Shown: positions 24,174 to 33,108 of the stretch, piece by piece
Position numbering within the stretch: the first letter of the stretch is position 1
Layout of the letters: each line of letters opens with the position of its first letter
Assembly: GCF_900109135.1 (NCBI RefSeq)
Contig: NZ_FNYT01000006.1
Span: forward strand, 1 to 64,000
Source of the DNA: Trichococcus ilyis
Lineage (GTDB): Bacteria > Bacillota > Bacilli > Lactobacillales > Aerococcaceae
DNA: 64,000 nt
Direction: 5' to 3'
The notes under the pieces: model-generated
Databases searched by the model: none
What the model saw: the letters and a program-made list of their open reading frames with translations, nothing else
Told to the model about the DNA's origin: nothing
Translations under genes and position numbers: made by a program

Positions 24174-24854
24174 TTGGAAACTATGATTTTCTTCCTCATT
24201 CTCGCTTACCTGATCGCGACGCTGCCGCACCACACCCGCTTCAGCAAGTCCGACGGGAGTTCGGCCGGCAGGCTCGGTTTTGCCGAGACTCTCCTGGACA
24301 AGGGGACGAACGGCGAGTTTCTCATTTACAATCAACTGGAAAAAATGGGCGAGCCGAATAAGCTGTTGCCCAATCTGCATTTGCCGAAGAGCGATGGGAC
24401 CATGACCGAAATCGGCCTCGTGATGATTGCGCGGACCGGCATCTATGTGTTTGAGGCGAAGAATTACAGTGGCTGTGTTTGCGGGGACGAAGACAGTCGT
24501 TATTGGACCCAGTCGATGAAAAGGGGTCAGAAGGTTGAATTCTACAACCCGATTTGGCGGAACGAGAGCCATATCTCGATGTTGAAACGTCTGCTGGGAA
24601 TCGAGGCCGATGCCTTCAAATCCTATGTCGTCTTCAGCGACCGCTGCGTTTTGAAAAAGATGTACGTCGAGTCGAGCCACGTCAAGGTCATGAACCGCGA
24701 CCGCCTCGTGCGCGAAATCATCAAGGACATGGCCGAGCTGCCCGACATCTTCACCCCGCTCGAAATCAATCAGATCTATTCCGAGCTGGCGCCGTATATG
24801 GGTGCTGCCGTCGGGATTGGGCAAGCGCAGATCGAAACGGTGCGGCTAGAATGA
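24174..24854 (+). CDS. NERD-like membrane protein, paralog 3, catalytic Asp lost
   Basis: A 226-residue paralog of the proteins at 13629 and 21885, with an N-terminal helix (MIFFLILAYLIATL) and the NERD frame GTNGEFLIYNQLEKMG, TMTEIGLVMIARTGIYVFEA, KNYSGCVCGDE, FYNPIWRNESHISMLKR and VKVMNRDRLVREIIKD. Where the other two have EIDLIM, this copy has EIGLVM: the presumed catalytic aspartate is glycine (codon GGC at about 24411). It is therefore probably not a nuclease and could be a regulator or subunit. TTG 24174 has GGAG nine bases upstream and GAA next, as in the others. It is more GC-rich and more diverged at the C-terminus. Confidence 0.82.
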   Translation: METMIFFLILAYLIATLPHHTRFSKSDGSSAGRLGFAETLLDKGTNGEFLIYNQLEKMGEPNKLLPNLHLPKSDGTMTEIGLVMIARTGIYVFEAKNYSGCVCGDEDSRYWTQSMKRGQKVEFYNPIWRNESHISMLKRLLGIEADAFKSYVVFSDRCVLKKMYVESSHVKVMNRDRLVREIIKDMAELPDIFTPLEINQIYSELAPYMGAAVGIGQAQIETVRLE

Positions 24855-24916
24855 AAAAATGAATGAGTGTCAAAAGAAATCAAACCCTCGACATCCGGGG
24901 GTTTTTGTGTTGGGTG

Positions 24917-25492
24917 CATCAGCTCCGATGAGAAATGTACTAATGGGAGGACAGTCTCGCGCCCGCGAGCTCAACTCCGGTGAGCGAATGCTGGCCGGAG
25001 GAGGCTGCATGGCGCGGGGGCCGAACTCCGGCGAAGCCGCAGTGGTCGAAGGTGATGATCTTTTGGGAGGCTTTCCTCCGGCGGGAAAGCGTCTGCCCGG
25101 AGGAAAATGCCAGTTCCGATGAGGCGTGCGCTCATCGGAGGAGTGGCCGCGTCGGTGAAATCAACTCCGGTGAGCGAATGCTGGCCGGAGGAGGCTGCAT
25201 TGCGCGGCGGCCGAACTCCGGCGAAGCCGCGGTGGTCGGAAGTGATCGTTTTTTGGGAGGTTCTCCTCCGGCGGGAAAGCGTCTGCCCGGAGGAAGATGC
25301 CAGCTCCGATGTGGCGGCGCTCATCGGAGGACAGTCTTGCGCCGGTGACCTCACCTCCGGCGAAGCCGTGCGTCCCCGGAGGTAATGCTGGGAGGTGATG
25401 CACCACCTCCGGCGAGGAAGGCTTCCCCGGAGGACAGCCCCAGAAGACTGCGCCAACTCCGTCGAACCCGCCGCTCGCCGGAGGAGCGAGCC
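24917..25492 (+). repeat. Block of the CTCCG hairpin repeat, two units plus degenerate end
   Basis: Hairpin A starts at 24973 and 25163 (period 190). After the second unit the order breaks down: CACCTCCGGCGAAGCCGTGCG...CCCCGGAGG, CACCTCCGGCGAGGAAGGC...CCCCGGAGG and CAACTCCGTCGAACCCGCCG...GCCGGAGGAG. A run of CCCAAAAACC-like A/C-rich DNA follows up to 25545. Confidence 0.9.
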
Positions 25493-25631
25493 CAAAAACC
25501 CAAAAAACCAAAAAACCAAAAATCCAAGAGCCCAAGAGCGCAAAAATGTTCGGCTGGCGCACTACACCGCCAGCCAGCTTTCTGATATACTGGAAGGAAC
25601 ATTCAGTAGTAAATGAAAGGAGGCGCTGCCG

Positions 25632-26285
25632 ATGAATAGGGAGCGACGCTATTATGACTGGCTGCCGGTGATTGCCTGGATGATCGTCATCTTCATGCTG
25701 TCGGCCCAACCGGGGGACCAGTCCATCGTTTTGAGCGGAAATGTGACGCGCTTCTTCGCGGATGCGCTCAATCAGGTTGCCGCCTTCATCGAATATTTTA
25801 CGCGCGCGCAGGGGACAGTCGTCTTTATGGCGGGCATCCTGGTGCTGATCCATCTGTTGGAAACGCAAGCGGATGAGCCGCGGCTGTTCGGCATCAAAAA
25901 GCGCTGGATCATCGTGGGCACCGCCATTTTTTTTGTGCTGGCGATTGGTTTGTTCCTGTTCGTCGATTTCGTCCACAACACCAGTTTCGCTTATGCTGGC
26001 CGTTTGATGCGGAAGTCCGCGCACTTCTTCGCGTATCTGATTCTCGGTTTTCTGGTTTCGCATGCGCTGAAGAACGAAGCCTCCGCCGCGTCCGCCTGGA
26101 AACGACGGGGCATCAGCCTGGCGAGCTGCATCCTCTACGCCATCAGTGATGAGTTCCATCAACTTTTCGTGCCTGGCCGCGGTCCATTGGTGAAGGATGT
26201 TTTCATCGACGGATCAGGCGCAGCGCTTGGTATCTTGCTTTATGTTGGAGCAAGAGGAGCATGGATGCGCTGGAGAAATAAGTAG
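25632..26285 (+). CDS. VanZ-like membrane protein
   Basis: A 217-residue VanZ family protein. Hydrophobic segments occur at about residues 10-22 (VIAWMIVIFMLSAQPG), 62-80, 96-118 (IIVGTAIFFVLAIGLFLFV), 140-155 and 185-205. The family hallmarks are RKSAHFFAYLILGFL and AISDEFHQLFVPGRGPLVKDVFID, both present. VanZ proteins are linked to glycopeptide resistance in one operon but most members have no proven role. ATG 25632 follows AAAGGAGGCGCTGCC. It is a single-gene unit with its own terminator. Confidence 0.88.
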   Translation: MNRERRYYDWLPVIAWMIVIFMLSAQPGDQSIVLSGNVTRFFADALNQVAAFIEYFTRAQGTVVFMAGILVLIHLLETQADEPRLFGIKKRWIIVGTAIFFVLAIGLFLFVDFVHNTSFAYAGRLMRKSAHFFAYLILGFLVSHALKNEASAASAWKRRGISLASCILYAISDEFHQLFVPGRGPLVKDVFIDGSGAALGILLYVGARGAWMRWRNK

Positions 26286-26325
26286 CTTGGAAACACTCGC
26301 AGAATAGTGTTTCCAAGCTATTTCC
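26283..26325 (+). terminator. Terminator of the VanZ-like gene
   Basis: TAGCTTGGAAACACT (26283-26297) and AGTGTTTCCAAGCTA (26306-26320) form a perfect 15-bp stem overlapping the stop codon; tail TTTCC. Confidence 0.7.
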
Positions 26326-26366
26326 ACATTATTTATTTCCCGGCCTGCGATAGAAAAAGTCTAATA

Positions 26367-26396
26367 TTGGATTGCAGAGAACGTGTGTAGTACAAT
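26367..26396 (+). promoter_or_regulatory. Candidate promoter for the secreted phosphoesterase gene
   Basis: TTGGAT (26367-26372), 18 bases, TACAAT (26391-26396). The start codon is 414 bases downstream. Confidence 0.5.
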
Positions 26397-26809
26397 GCAT
26401 TTATAAGGTATACTCCAGGCCGAGCTGCTATTTTGTCTCACTGCCAAAATGGCGCAAGACCAGCAAGAAAAAAAATCAGCTCCATCATCATCTACGACCC
26501 CTCACTATCTCCCATACTTCATCTTCATTCGAAATACGGAATAAAATTCCGCCACAACCTACTTTCGCAAGCATCTCCAAGAAGGATAAACCTCCAGATT
26601 GCATTTGAGCCAAGCGCTTTCGCCCTATCATCGCCTCTCCAAGTTAGTATAGAAGCCAAAATATCTAGTATTATGCACAATCAATACTGCGCGCAACCGG
26701 TTTTGAATCGCATATTTTCCCGCAAACACTACTCTGTTCAATCGGCAATGAACGTACCGTGTGGAAGGTGATTTCTTTTGGTGTTGGACATTTGAAGGGG
26801 ATGATAAAA
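26397..26809 (+). promoter_or_regulatory. Long G-poor leader without a gene
   Basis: No credible ORF is seen here. The plus strand is rich in C and poor in G: bases 26461-26520 hold 22 C and 4 G. C-rich, G-poor, unstructured RNA is what Rho binds, so Rho-dependent control of the downstream gene is one possibility. The region ends with the ribosome site GAAGGGG of the next gene. Confidence 0.35.
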
Positions 26810-29800
26810 ATGAATGTTTTGAAACGCATAAACTGGCTAATTTTATTTCTTCTATTCTCAATATTTGCGATCGGTTTAGGGACAATTCAGGTACTCGCGG
26901 CTACGGATGGTAGCGCGAACGATGCCACAATAATGAATCCGATCAATGGAATCGGTGAAGTCTCTTTGTTGGCGGAGCCGACGGTAAACCTGGCACCCGT
27001 CAGCATCATCAGCAGCTCCACCACCTTTTCGGGCATCTCGTACCTAAACGATGGTCAGACGGCCAGCACCAACAACACTGCGAAAGCGGGACCGGGCCTG
27101 CACTGGGTCCAGTTGGACCTGGGCGCAGTCCATGAGCTCAACGCCATCAAATTATGGCATTATTTTGGCGATGCCAGAAGCTACCGGGATGTAATCGTGC
27201 AGCTTTCAAATGATCCAAACTTTTCCAGCGGTGTGGTGACCGTCTTCAATAACGATACGGACGGCAGCGCCGGCTTGGGTGTGGGGACGGACAGTGAATA
27301 CATCGAAACGAGCCTTGGGAAAATGATTTCCTTCGATTTCGTGAACGCCCGCTATGCAAGATTTTATTCCAACGGGAGCAATGTAACCGGGTGGAACCAC
27401 TATGTCGAAATCGAAGTGTATGGCGTTGGAACACAGGTTGTGCCAACGGTAAACCTGGCACCGCCAAGCACAATCAGCACCTCCACCACTTTTTCGGACA
27501 TTCCGTACATAACCGATGGCTTGACGAGCAATTCCAATAAATCGGCGAAGGCGGGTCCTGGCCTGCATTGGGTCCAGTTGGACCTGAGCGCAATCCATGA
27601 ACTCTACGCCATCAAATTATGGCATTATTTTAGTGATGGCAGAATCTACAGGGATGTGGTCGTCCAACTTTCGGATGATCCAAGCTTTTCCGACGGTGTG
27701 ACGACCGTCTTTAATAACGACACGGACGGCAGCGCCGGCTTGGGCGTGGGGACGGACAGCGAATACAAAGAATCGAGCTCCGGGAAGCTACTTTCCTTTG
27801 ATGCCGTGGATGCCCGTTATGCAAGATTCTACTCCAACGGGAGTAATGTGACTGGCTGGAACCACTATGTCGAAATCGAGATATATGGCTATGAACTTCA
27901 GCTAACGGAAATGAAAAAAGAAACTTTGACCGAAAATACCGTCAGCTTCTCCCGGATTGAGCAGTTGGACAATACATTCCCGGCTGGTGAAACCCAAATC
28001 ATCCAGGCTGGCGTTGACGGCTACGATACGGTGACGTACGACGTGACCTATACGGACGGCGAGGAAACGGGCCGAGTGGAGGTGTCGCGGGTGACGACGG
28101 CGCCGGTCGATGAGATCGTCCGGGTAGGGACCCAACAGGTTGAGATTGTGACGGAACGGATAACCGTTACAGAGAATGCCGTGGCTTACACAACGTTGGA
28201 ACAGGAAGATGCCAGCCTGGCGGCGGGCGAAAGGGTGATCCAGCAGGCGGGCATTGACGGCTACGATACGGTGACGTATGACGTGACCTACACGAACGGC
28301 GAGGAAACGGGCCGAGTGGAAGTGTCGCGGGTAACTACCGCGCCTATCGAAGAGATCGTTCGGGTCTCTTTGTTGGCGGAACCGACGATAAACTTGGCAC
28401 CCTCCAGCATAATCAGCAGTTCCACCACTTTTTCGGGCATTTCGTACGTAAACGATAGCCAGTCGACCAGCTCCACCAACGCTGCGAAAGCGGGACCGGG
28501 CCTGCAATGGGTCCAGTTGGACCTGGGCGCAGTCCACGAGCTCAACACCATCAAATTATGGCACTATTTTGGTGACGGCAGAAGCTACCGGGATGTGATC
28601 GTGCAGATTTCAAATGATCCGAGCTTTTCCAGCGGTGTGGTGACCGTCTTTAATAACGATACGGACGGCAGCGCCGGTTTGGGTGCGGGGACGGACAGCG
28701 AATACATCGAAACGAGCCTTGGGAAGATACTTTCGTTCAATTCTGTGAACGCGCGTTATGCCAGATTCTACTCCAACGGGAGCACTGCGACCGGGTGGAA
28801 CCACTATGTCGAAATCGAGGTGTATGGCGTTGGAACACAGGTTGTGCCAACGGTAAACCTGGCACCGCCAAGCACGATCAGCACCTCCACCACTTTTTCG
28901 GACATTCCGTACATAACCGATGGCCTGACGAGCAATTCCAACAAATCGGCGAAGGCGGGTCCCGGCCTGCATTGGGTCCAGTTGGACCTGGGCGCAATCC
29001 ATGAACTCTATGCCATCAAGTTATGGCATTATTTTAGTGATGGCAGAATCTACAAGGATGTGGTCATCCAACTTTCGGATGATCCAAGCTTTTCCAGCGG
29101 TGTGACGACCGTCTTCAATAACGACACGGACGGCAGCGCCGGCTTGGGTGTGGGGACGGACAGCGAATACAAAGAATCGAGCTCCGGGAAGCTGCTTTCC
29201 TTCAATCCCGTGAATGCCCGTTATGCAAGATTCTACTCCAACGGGAGCACTGTGACCGGGTGGAACCACTATGTCGAAATCGAGATATACGGCCATGAGC
29301 TTCAGATAACGGAAGTCAGAACAGAAACTTTGACCGAAAATACCGTCAGCTTCTCCCGGATTGAGCAGTTGGACAATACATTCCCGGCCGGTGAAACCCA
29401 AATCATCCAGGCTGGCGTCGACGGCTACGATACGGTGACGTACGAAGTGACCTACACGGACGGAGCAGAAACGGGCCGAGTGGAGGTGTCGCGGGTGACG
29501 ACGGCGCCGGTCGATGAAATCGTACGGGTGGGGACCCAGCAGATTGAGGTTGTGACGGAACGGATAACCGTTACAGAGAATGCCGTGGCTTACACAACGT
29601 TGGAACAGGAAGACGCCAGCCTGGCGGCGGGCGAAAGGGTGATCCAGCAGGCTGGCGTCGACGGCTACGATACGGTGACGTATGACGTGACCTACACGAA
29701 CGGCGAGGAAACGGGCCGAGTGGAAGTGTCGCGGGTAACTACCGCGCCAGTCGAAGAGATTGTCCGGGTAGGGCCCAATCTGGTCGTGACAGAACAGACA

Positions 29801-30865
29801 ACCTTAGTGGAGAACATAGTGGCCTACCAAACGGTGGAGCAGGAAGACGCCAGCTTGCCGATGGGCGAAAGGGTGATTCAACAGGCGGGTGTTGACGGCT
29901 ACGATACGGTGACGTATGACGTGACCTACACGAACGGCGAGGAAACGGACAGAGTGGAGGTATCCCGAGTAACCACAGCACCGATTGAAGAAATCGTTCT
30001 GGTGGGGACTTATTCAGACGATACGTACGTGATCTATGCCATCGCCGACACGCACCTTTCTTTGGACACAAGCATAGCTTCCCTTGAAGAGGCAACCCTC
30101 TCCAGAAGCAGCATCGTCGCCGCTGAGGAGCAAGGCGTCTGGATGACAGCGGAAGGCACCTTTGTGACAGCGCCGACCGTCTCGGAACGTACGCAAAGGA
30201 TGATATCCTTTGCGGCGATTGCGAATGCGGATCAGCCGGATTTCGTGTTGCATTTGGGCGACGGGACTGCCGGACCATCCGATTGGAATTCGTTCCTGGC
30301 AGCCTGGAACAGCATTTATTTGCCGAAACTGTTTGTGCCGGGGAACCACGATTTTGACAATACGACTTACGCGTCAGTTGCCTCCATGTTCGGGTATGAC
30401 ACAAGGACAACCATCGGCAACAACAAATTCAGTTACGCGCAGGAGATTTCGCTCGGAGACATCAGCTTCCTGCTCCTGGATGTGGATACGAACCGTGTGG
30501 ACAGCAGTGGATTCCAGACGAAATTGGATTGGGCTGCGGGGCAACTGAACAGCACAACCAGTCCATTGGCTCTCGTTGTGGCGCATACGGCTCCCCACAA
30601 TTATCTCAGAAACAACTACGATGGACCTACAGCGTACGCGTTCAACCAAATCGTGCTGAATGCGTTGAGTTCCAATCCAAACCTGGAGAAGGTGCAGGGC
30701 ATTTTCGGACATGAACATCCATCGAATACTTACATAGATGTGTTTTTCGGGCCTGATTTTCCGGGGTTGATCCTGAAGCCGAATGTCTACACGGTCGGAA
30801 GCTACACCAAGATTACCATTGATGCTCAAAATAATGTCACTTGGGAGCAAAGGGACCTCTACTGA
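26810..30865 (+). CDS. Secreted multi-domain metallophosphoesterase with discoidin and G5 domains
   Basis: A 1351-residue exported protein. ATG 26810 has GAAGGGG nine bases upstream; the signal peptide is KRINWLILFLLFSIFAIGLG with a likely cut after VLA (residue about 31). Layout: F5/8C domains at about 59-205, 213-361, 527-673 and 681-830 (WVQLDLGAVHELNAIKLWHY, NARYARFYSNGS); G5 domains at about 364-441, 441-519, 831-910, 911-987 and 989-1065 (AGVDGYDTVTYDVTY); then a calcineurin-like phosphoesterase at 1071-1351 with all metal motifs: IADTHL, LHLGDG, GNHDFD, VVAHTAPH and GHEHP. There is no LPXTG anchor. Discoidin domains commonly bind sugars and G5 domains cell-wall amino sugars, so it probably acts on a phosphate ester at a glycan or wall surface. 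Confidence 0.9.
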   Translation: MNVLKRINWLILFLLFSIFAIGLGTIQVLAATDGSANDATIMNPINGIGEVSLLAEPTVNLAPVSIISSSTTFSGISYLNDGQTASTNNTAKAGPGLHWVQLDLGAVHELNAIKLWHYFGDARSYRDVIVQLSNDPNFSSGVVTVFNNDTDGSAGLGVGTDSEYIETSLGKMISFDFVNARYARFYSNGSNVTGWNHYVEIEVYGVGTQVVPTVNLAPPSTISTSTTFSDIPYITDGLTSNSNKSAKAGPGLHWVQLDLSAIHELYAIKLWHYFSDGRIYRDVVVQLSDDPSFSDGVTTVFNNDTDGSAGLGVGTDSEYKESSSGKLLSFDAVDARYARFYSNGSNVTGWNHYVEIEIYGYELQLTEMKKETLTENTVSFSRIEQLDNTFPAGETQIIQAGVDGYDTVTYDVTYTDGEETGRVEVSRVTTAPVDEIVRVGTQQVEIVTERITVTENAVAYTTLEQEDASLAAGERVIQQAGIDGYDTVTYDVTYTNGEETGRVEVSRVTTAPIEEIVRVSLLAEPTINLAPSSIISSSTTFSGISYVNDSQSTSSTNAAKAGPGLQWVQLDLGAVHELNTIKLWHYFGDGRSYRDVIVQISNDPSFSSGVVTVFNNDTDGSAGLGAGTDSEYIETSLGKILSFNSVNARYARFYSNGSTATGWNHYVEIEVYGVGTQVVPTVNLAPPSTISTSTTFSDIPYITDGLTSNSNKSAKAGPGLHWVQLDLGAIHELYAIKLWHYFSDGRIYKDVVIQLSDDPSFSSGVTTVFNNDTDGSAGLGVGTDSEYKESSSGKLLSFNPVNARYARFYSNGSTVTGWNHYVEIEIYGHELQITEVRTETLTENTVSFSRIEQLDNTFPAGETQIIQAGVDGYDTVTYEVTYTDGAETGRVEVSRVTTAPVDEIVRVGTQQIEVVTERITVTENAVAYTTLEQEDASLAAGERVIQQAGVDGYDTVTYDVTYTNGEETGRVEVSRVTTAPVEEIVRVGPNLVVTEQTTLVENIVAYQTVEQEDASLPMGERVIQQAGVDGYDTVTYDVTYTNGEETDRVEVSRVTTAPIEEIVLVGTYSDDTYVIYAIADTHLSLDTSIASLEEATLSRSSIVAAEEQGVWMTAEGTFVTAPTVSERTQRMISFAAIANADQPDFVLHLGDGTAGPSDWNSFLAAWNSIYLPKLFVPGNHDFDNTTYASVASMFGYDTRTTIGNNKFSYAQEISLGDISFLLLDVDTNRVDSSGFQTKLDWAAGQLNSTTSPLALVVAHTAPHNYLRNNYDGPTAYAFNQIVLNALSSNPNLEKVQGIFGHEHPSNTYIDVFFGPDFPGLILKPNVYTVGSYTKITIDAQNNVTWEQRDLY

Positions 30866-30876
30866 GTTTTTGGAGG

Positions 30877-30928
30877 CGTGCCACCGCATTCCTTATCAAG
30901 TCATAACAATGCGGTGGTACGTCTTTTT
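30877..30928 (+). terminator. Terminator of the secreted phosphoesterase gene
   Basis: A 14-bp stem (30877-30890 with 30908-30921, one G-U) followed by TCTTTTTG, 11 bases after the stop. Confidence 0.8.
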
Positions 30929-30993
30929 GTGCTGGACCAGATCAGCGGCCTTCATACAGCAGAAATCTTTTTGATGTTGCAAGGCAATGGGAG

Positions 30994-31022
30994 TTTAAGA
31001 TTGAAAGAAAATATGGTAGAAT
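30994..31022 (+). promoter_or_regulatory. Candidate promoter for the accD-led operon
   Basis: TTTAAG (30994-30999), 17 bases, TAGAAT (31017-31022). The start of accD is 373 bases downstream. Confidence 0.4.
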
Positions 31023-31395
31023 TCAATTAGACATATAGCTATATAAATCCGCTCTTTTGAAGTCGCTGCAATAATAGATTCAGTATCCTAACCATCTTAA
31101 CCACTCCCTCTTAATAGATTGTTTGCAACCGCAACGAACTCGGCTATAGACATCACCTCCTAATCCTCACCTCGTAATTTTCACCCACAACCTGTCTTCC
31201 ATGCGAAGTCAGATCACACCACCTTAAATAGCGCGGAGCACTGCGCGACGACTCCATCAAATAAAAACATCAAAAACTCCATCAACTGCAGCAACCTCAA
31301 ACTACCGCTTTTTATTTGTTCCCTTTCATGCATTTCAGCGACAACAGCATCCTCGTTTAATCAGGTGATTCAATCGTCAAAAAAGAGGTGATAAC
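31023..31395 (+). promoter_or_regulatory. Long G-poor leader of accD with an anti-Shine-Dalgarno match
   Basis: No gene is seen. Bases 31081-31140 hold 19 C and 6 G, and 31261-31320 hold 16 C and 4 G on the plus strand. ATCACCTC at 31152-31159 is exactly complementary to GAGGTGAT at 31385-31392, the ribosome site of accD, so the leader could fold back and mask it. A second TCACCTC lies at 31167-31173. Control by Rho, by leader folding, or neither, is open. Confidence 0.4.
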
Positions 31396-32268
31396 ATGGA
31401 ATCATTTCGCAACCGCCCTCTCTTCCCCATGAAGCGCGCTGCCGATGAGAACGATGCGCGGAATCCTATCGTACCGGTCGGATTATGGGAAAAATGCCCC
31501 CAATGCCAAACGATCATTTACAGCAAGTCCTTGGGAAAGGCGAAAGTATGCCCGCACTGCAACTATCATTACCGGATTACGGCCGGCGAGCGTCTGAGCC
31601 TGATCATTGATGAAGGCACTTTTAATGAATGGAACACGGTCATGCCCACCCAAAATCCGTTAGATTTTCCGGAATATGATGAGAAATTGCAGGATGCCAA
31701 ATGGCGGACCGGTTTGGATGAGGCTGTCGTCACCGGGACGGCTGCCATCGACAACAAAAAAGTCGCTTTGTGCGTGATGGATTCCAATTTCATCATGGCG
31801 AGCGTCGGGAAAGTCGTCGGCGAGAAAATTACCCAAGTATTCGAACGTGCGACCGAAGAACGCTTGCCGATCATCGTCTTCACAGCTTCCGGCGGGGCCC
31901 GGATGCAGGAAGGCATCATGTCGCTGATGCAGATGGCCAAAGTGAGCATAGCGGTATCCAACCATAGCGACGCAGGGCTCCTCTACGTCACCGTACTGAC
32001 CGATCCGACGACCGGAGGGGTGACTGCGAGCTTCGCGACGCAAGGGGATATCATTCTGGCTGAATCAAGATCGACGGTGGGCTTTGCCGGCAAAAGGGTC
32101 ATCGAACAGACCATCAAAGTAAAAGTGCCGGAAGGTTTCCAGACGGCGGAAAAAGCCCTGGAAAATGGCTTCATCGATAAAATTGTCATGAGAAAAGACC
32201 TGAGAAAGACGTTGCAGCATATATTGGCATTGCATGAACCGGAAGAAGTGGGTGATAACGGTGACTGA
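31396..32268 (+). CDS. accD: Acetyl-CoA carboxylase carboxyltransferase subunit beta
   Basis: A 290-residue AccD. With AccA it moves the carboxyl group from carboxybiotin to acetyl-CoA, giving malonyl-CoA. The zinc finger is visible (CPQC...CPHC, residues about 35-57), followed by the carboxyltransferase core with [18 protein letters not shown] and [13 protein letters not shown]. Ribosome site GAGGTGAT. It overlaps accA by 8 bases. Biotin carboxylase and carrier (accC, accB) and the usual fab genes are absent here. The pair instead heads the adenylation/ketosynthase operon, so it may supply malonyl units to that pathway. Whether the genome has another accDA cannot be seen. Confidence 0.95.
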   Translation: MESFRNRPLFPMKRAADENDARNPIVPVGLWEKCPQCQTIIYSKSLGKAKVCPHCNYHYRITAGERLSLIIDEGTFNEWNTVMPTQNPLDFPEYDEKLQDAKWRTGLDEAVVTGTAAIDNKKVALCVMDSNFIMASVGKVVGEKITQVFERATEERLPIIVFTASGGARMQEGIMSLMQMAKVSIAVSNHSDAGLLYVTVLTDPTTGGVTASFATQGDIILAESRSTVGFAGKRVIEQTIKVKVPEGFQTAEKALENGFIDKIVMRKDLRKTLQHILALHEPEEVGDNGD

Positions 32269-33025
32269 TGTGCAGAAAATCATACAGGCGGCAAGGAGCA
32301 TTTCCCGCGTGACGGCTCTGGAAGTGATCGACGGCATTTTTGACGGTTTCATTGAATTCCATGGGGACAGGCGTTATGGCGATGATCCTGCGATCGTGGG
32401 CGGCATCGCTAGCCTTGCGGGCATGCCGGTCACCGTGATCGGGACGCAGAAGGGCCATGATGTGCAGGAGAATGTCTACCGCAACTTCGGCTCTCCGCAT
32501 CCGGAAGGCTACCGCAAAGCGATCCGGCTGATGCGCCAGGCGGACAAGTTCAACCGCCCGATCGTCACTTTCATCAACACGGCAGGGGCCTTCTGCGATG
32601 TCGCCTCGGAAGAACGCGGAATCGGGGATGCCATCTCCGAATCGTTGCTGGTCATGAGCCGAGTGAAAGTGCCTTTGATCGCCATTTTCCTCGGTGAAGG
32701 AGGGAGCGGCGGCGCCTTGGCATTGGCGATGGGCAATGAGGTGTGGATGCTGGAGAACAGCATTTACTCCGTCCTGTCACCGGAAGGATTCGCTTCAATT
32801 TTATGGAAGGAAAGCTCCCGCTCGGAGGAGGCTGCGCGGGTCATGAAGCTGGCTCCAGAGGATTTGCTCAAATTGGAGATCATCGACAGGATCATACCGG
32901 AAAGAAACCCGGAAGAGCTGTTGCCGGAACTGAAAACGGAGCTGCTCAGCTCGCTGCGGAAATGGAGACGGCTGAGTCCCGCCGAGATTGTTGCGCAAAG
33001 GCAGGAGCGTTTCCGGAAATATTGA
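32261..33025 (+). CDS. accA: Acetyl-CoA carboxylase carboxyltransferase subunit alpha
   Basis: A 254-residue AccA, the partner of AccD. Conserved blocks: [79 protein letters not shown] and [17 protein letters not shown]. The start is taken as GTG 32261, overlapping the accD stop; an ATG at 32234 would add nine residues and also lies within accD. Length agrees with the short Lactobacillales type. The stop is followed by 83 bases before the adenylation gene. Confidence 0.95.
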   Translation: MTDVQKIIQAARSISRVTALEVIDGIFDGFIEFHGDRRYGDDPAIVGGIASLAGMPVTVIGTQKGHDVQENVYRNFGSPHPEGYRKAIRLMRQADKFNRPIVTFINTAGAFCDVASEERGIGDAISESLLVMSRVKVPLIAIFLGEGGSGGALALAMGNEVWMLENSIYSVLSPEGFASILWKESSRSEEAARVMKLAPEDLLKLEIIDRIIPERNPEELLPELKTELLSSLRKWRRLSPAEIVAQRQERFRKY

Positions 33026-33108
33026 AGCAATCAAAATATAAAATCATTTGATCGTGCGTTTGGTTTGTTTGAGTCTATCGCCACACTTAAAAATGGAGGC
33101 TGATTTGA

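Noticed and set aside
8355-25492. CRISPR array
   Set aside because: The regular period is due to near-identical whole units of about 190 bp without unique spacers; no cas genes are present.
5042-25492. Integron with attC sites
   Set aside because: Hairpin repeats between modules look suggestive, but no integron integrase is visible, units occur in tandem, and modules are operons with their own promoters.
25161-26162. 333-codon minus-strand ORF
   Set aside because: Runs from the VanZ-like gene on the opposite strand into repeat DNA; it has no recognisable domain.
26433-26771. 112-codon ORF in the leader region
   Set aside because: No ribosome site, unusual composition caused by the C-rich leader, and overlap with the next gene's start region.
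30877-30928. T-box-like GCGGTGGTAC motif
   Set aside because: It is the right arm of a simple terminator right after a stop codon; no specifier loop or downstream aminoacyl gene is present.
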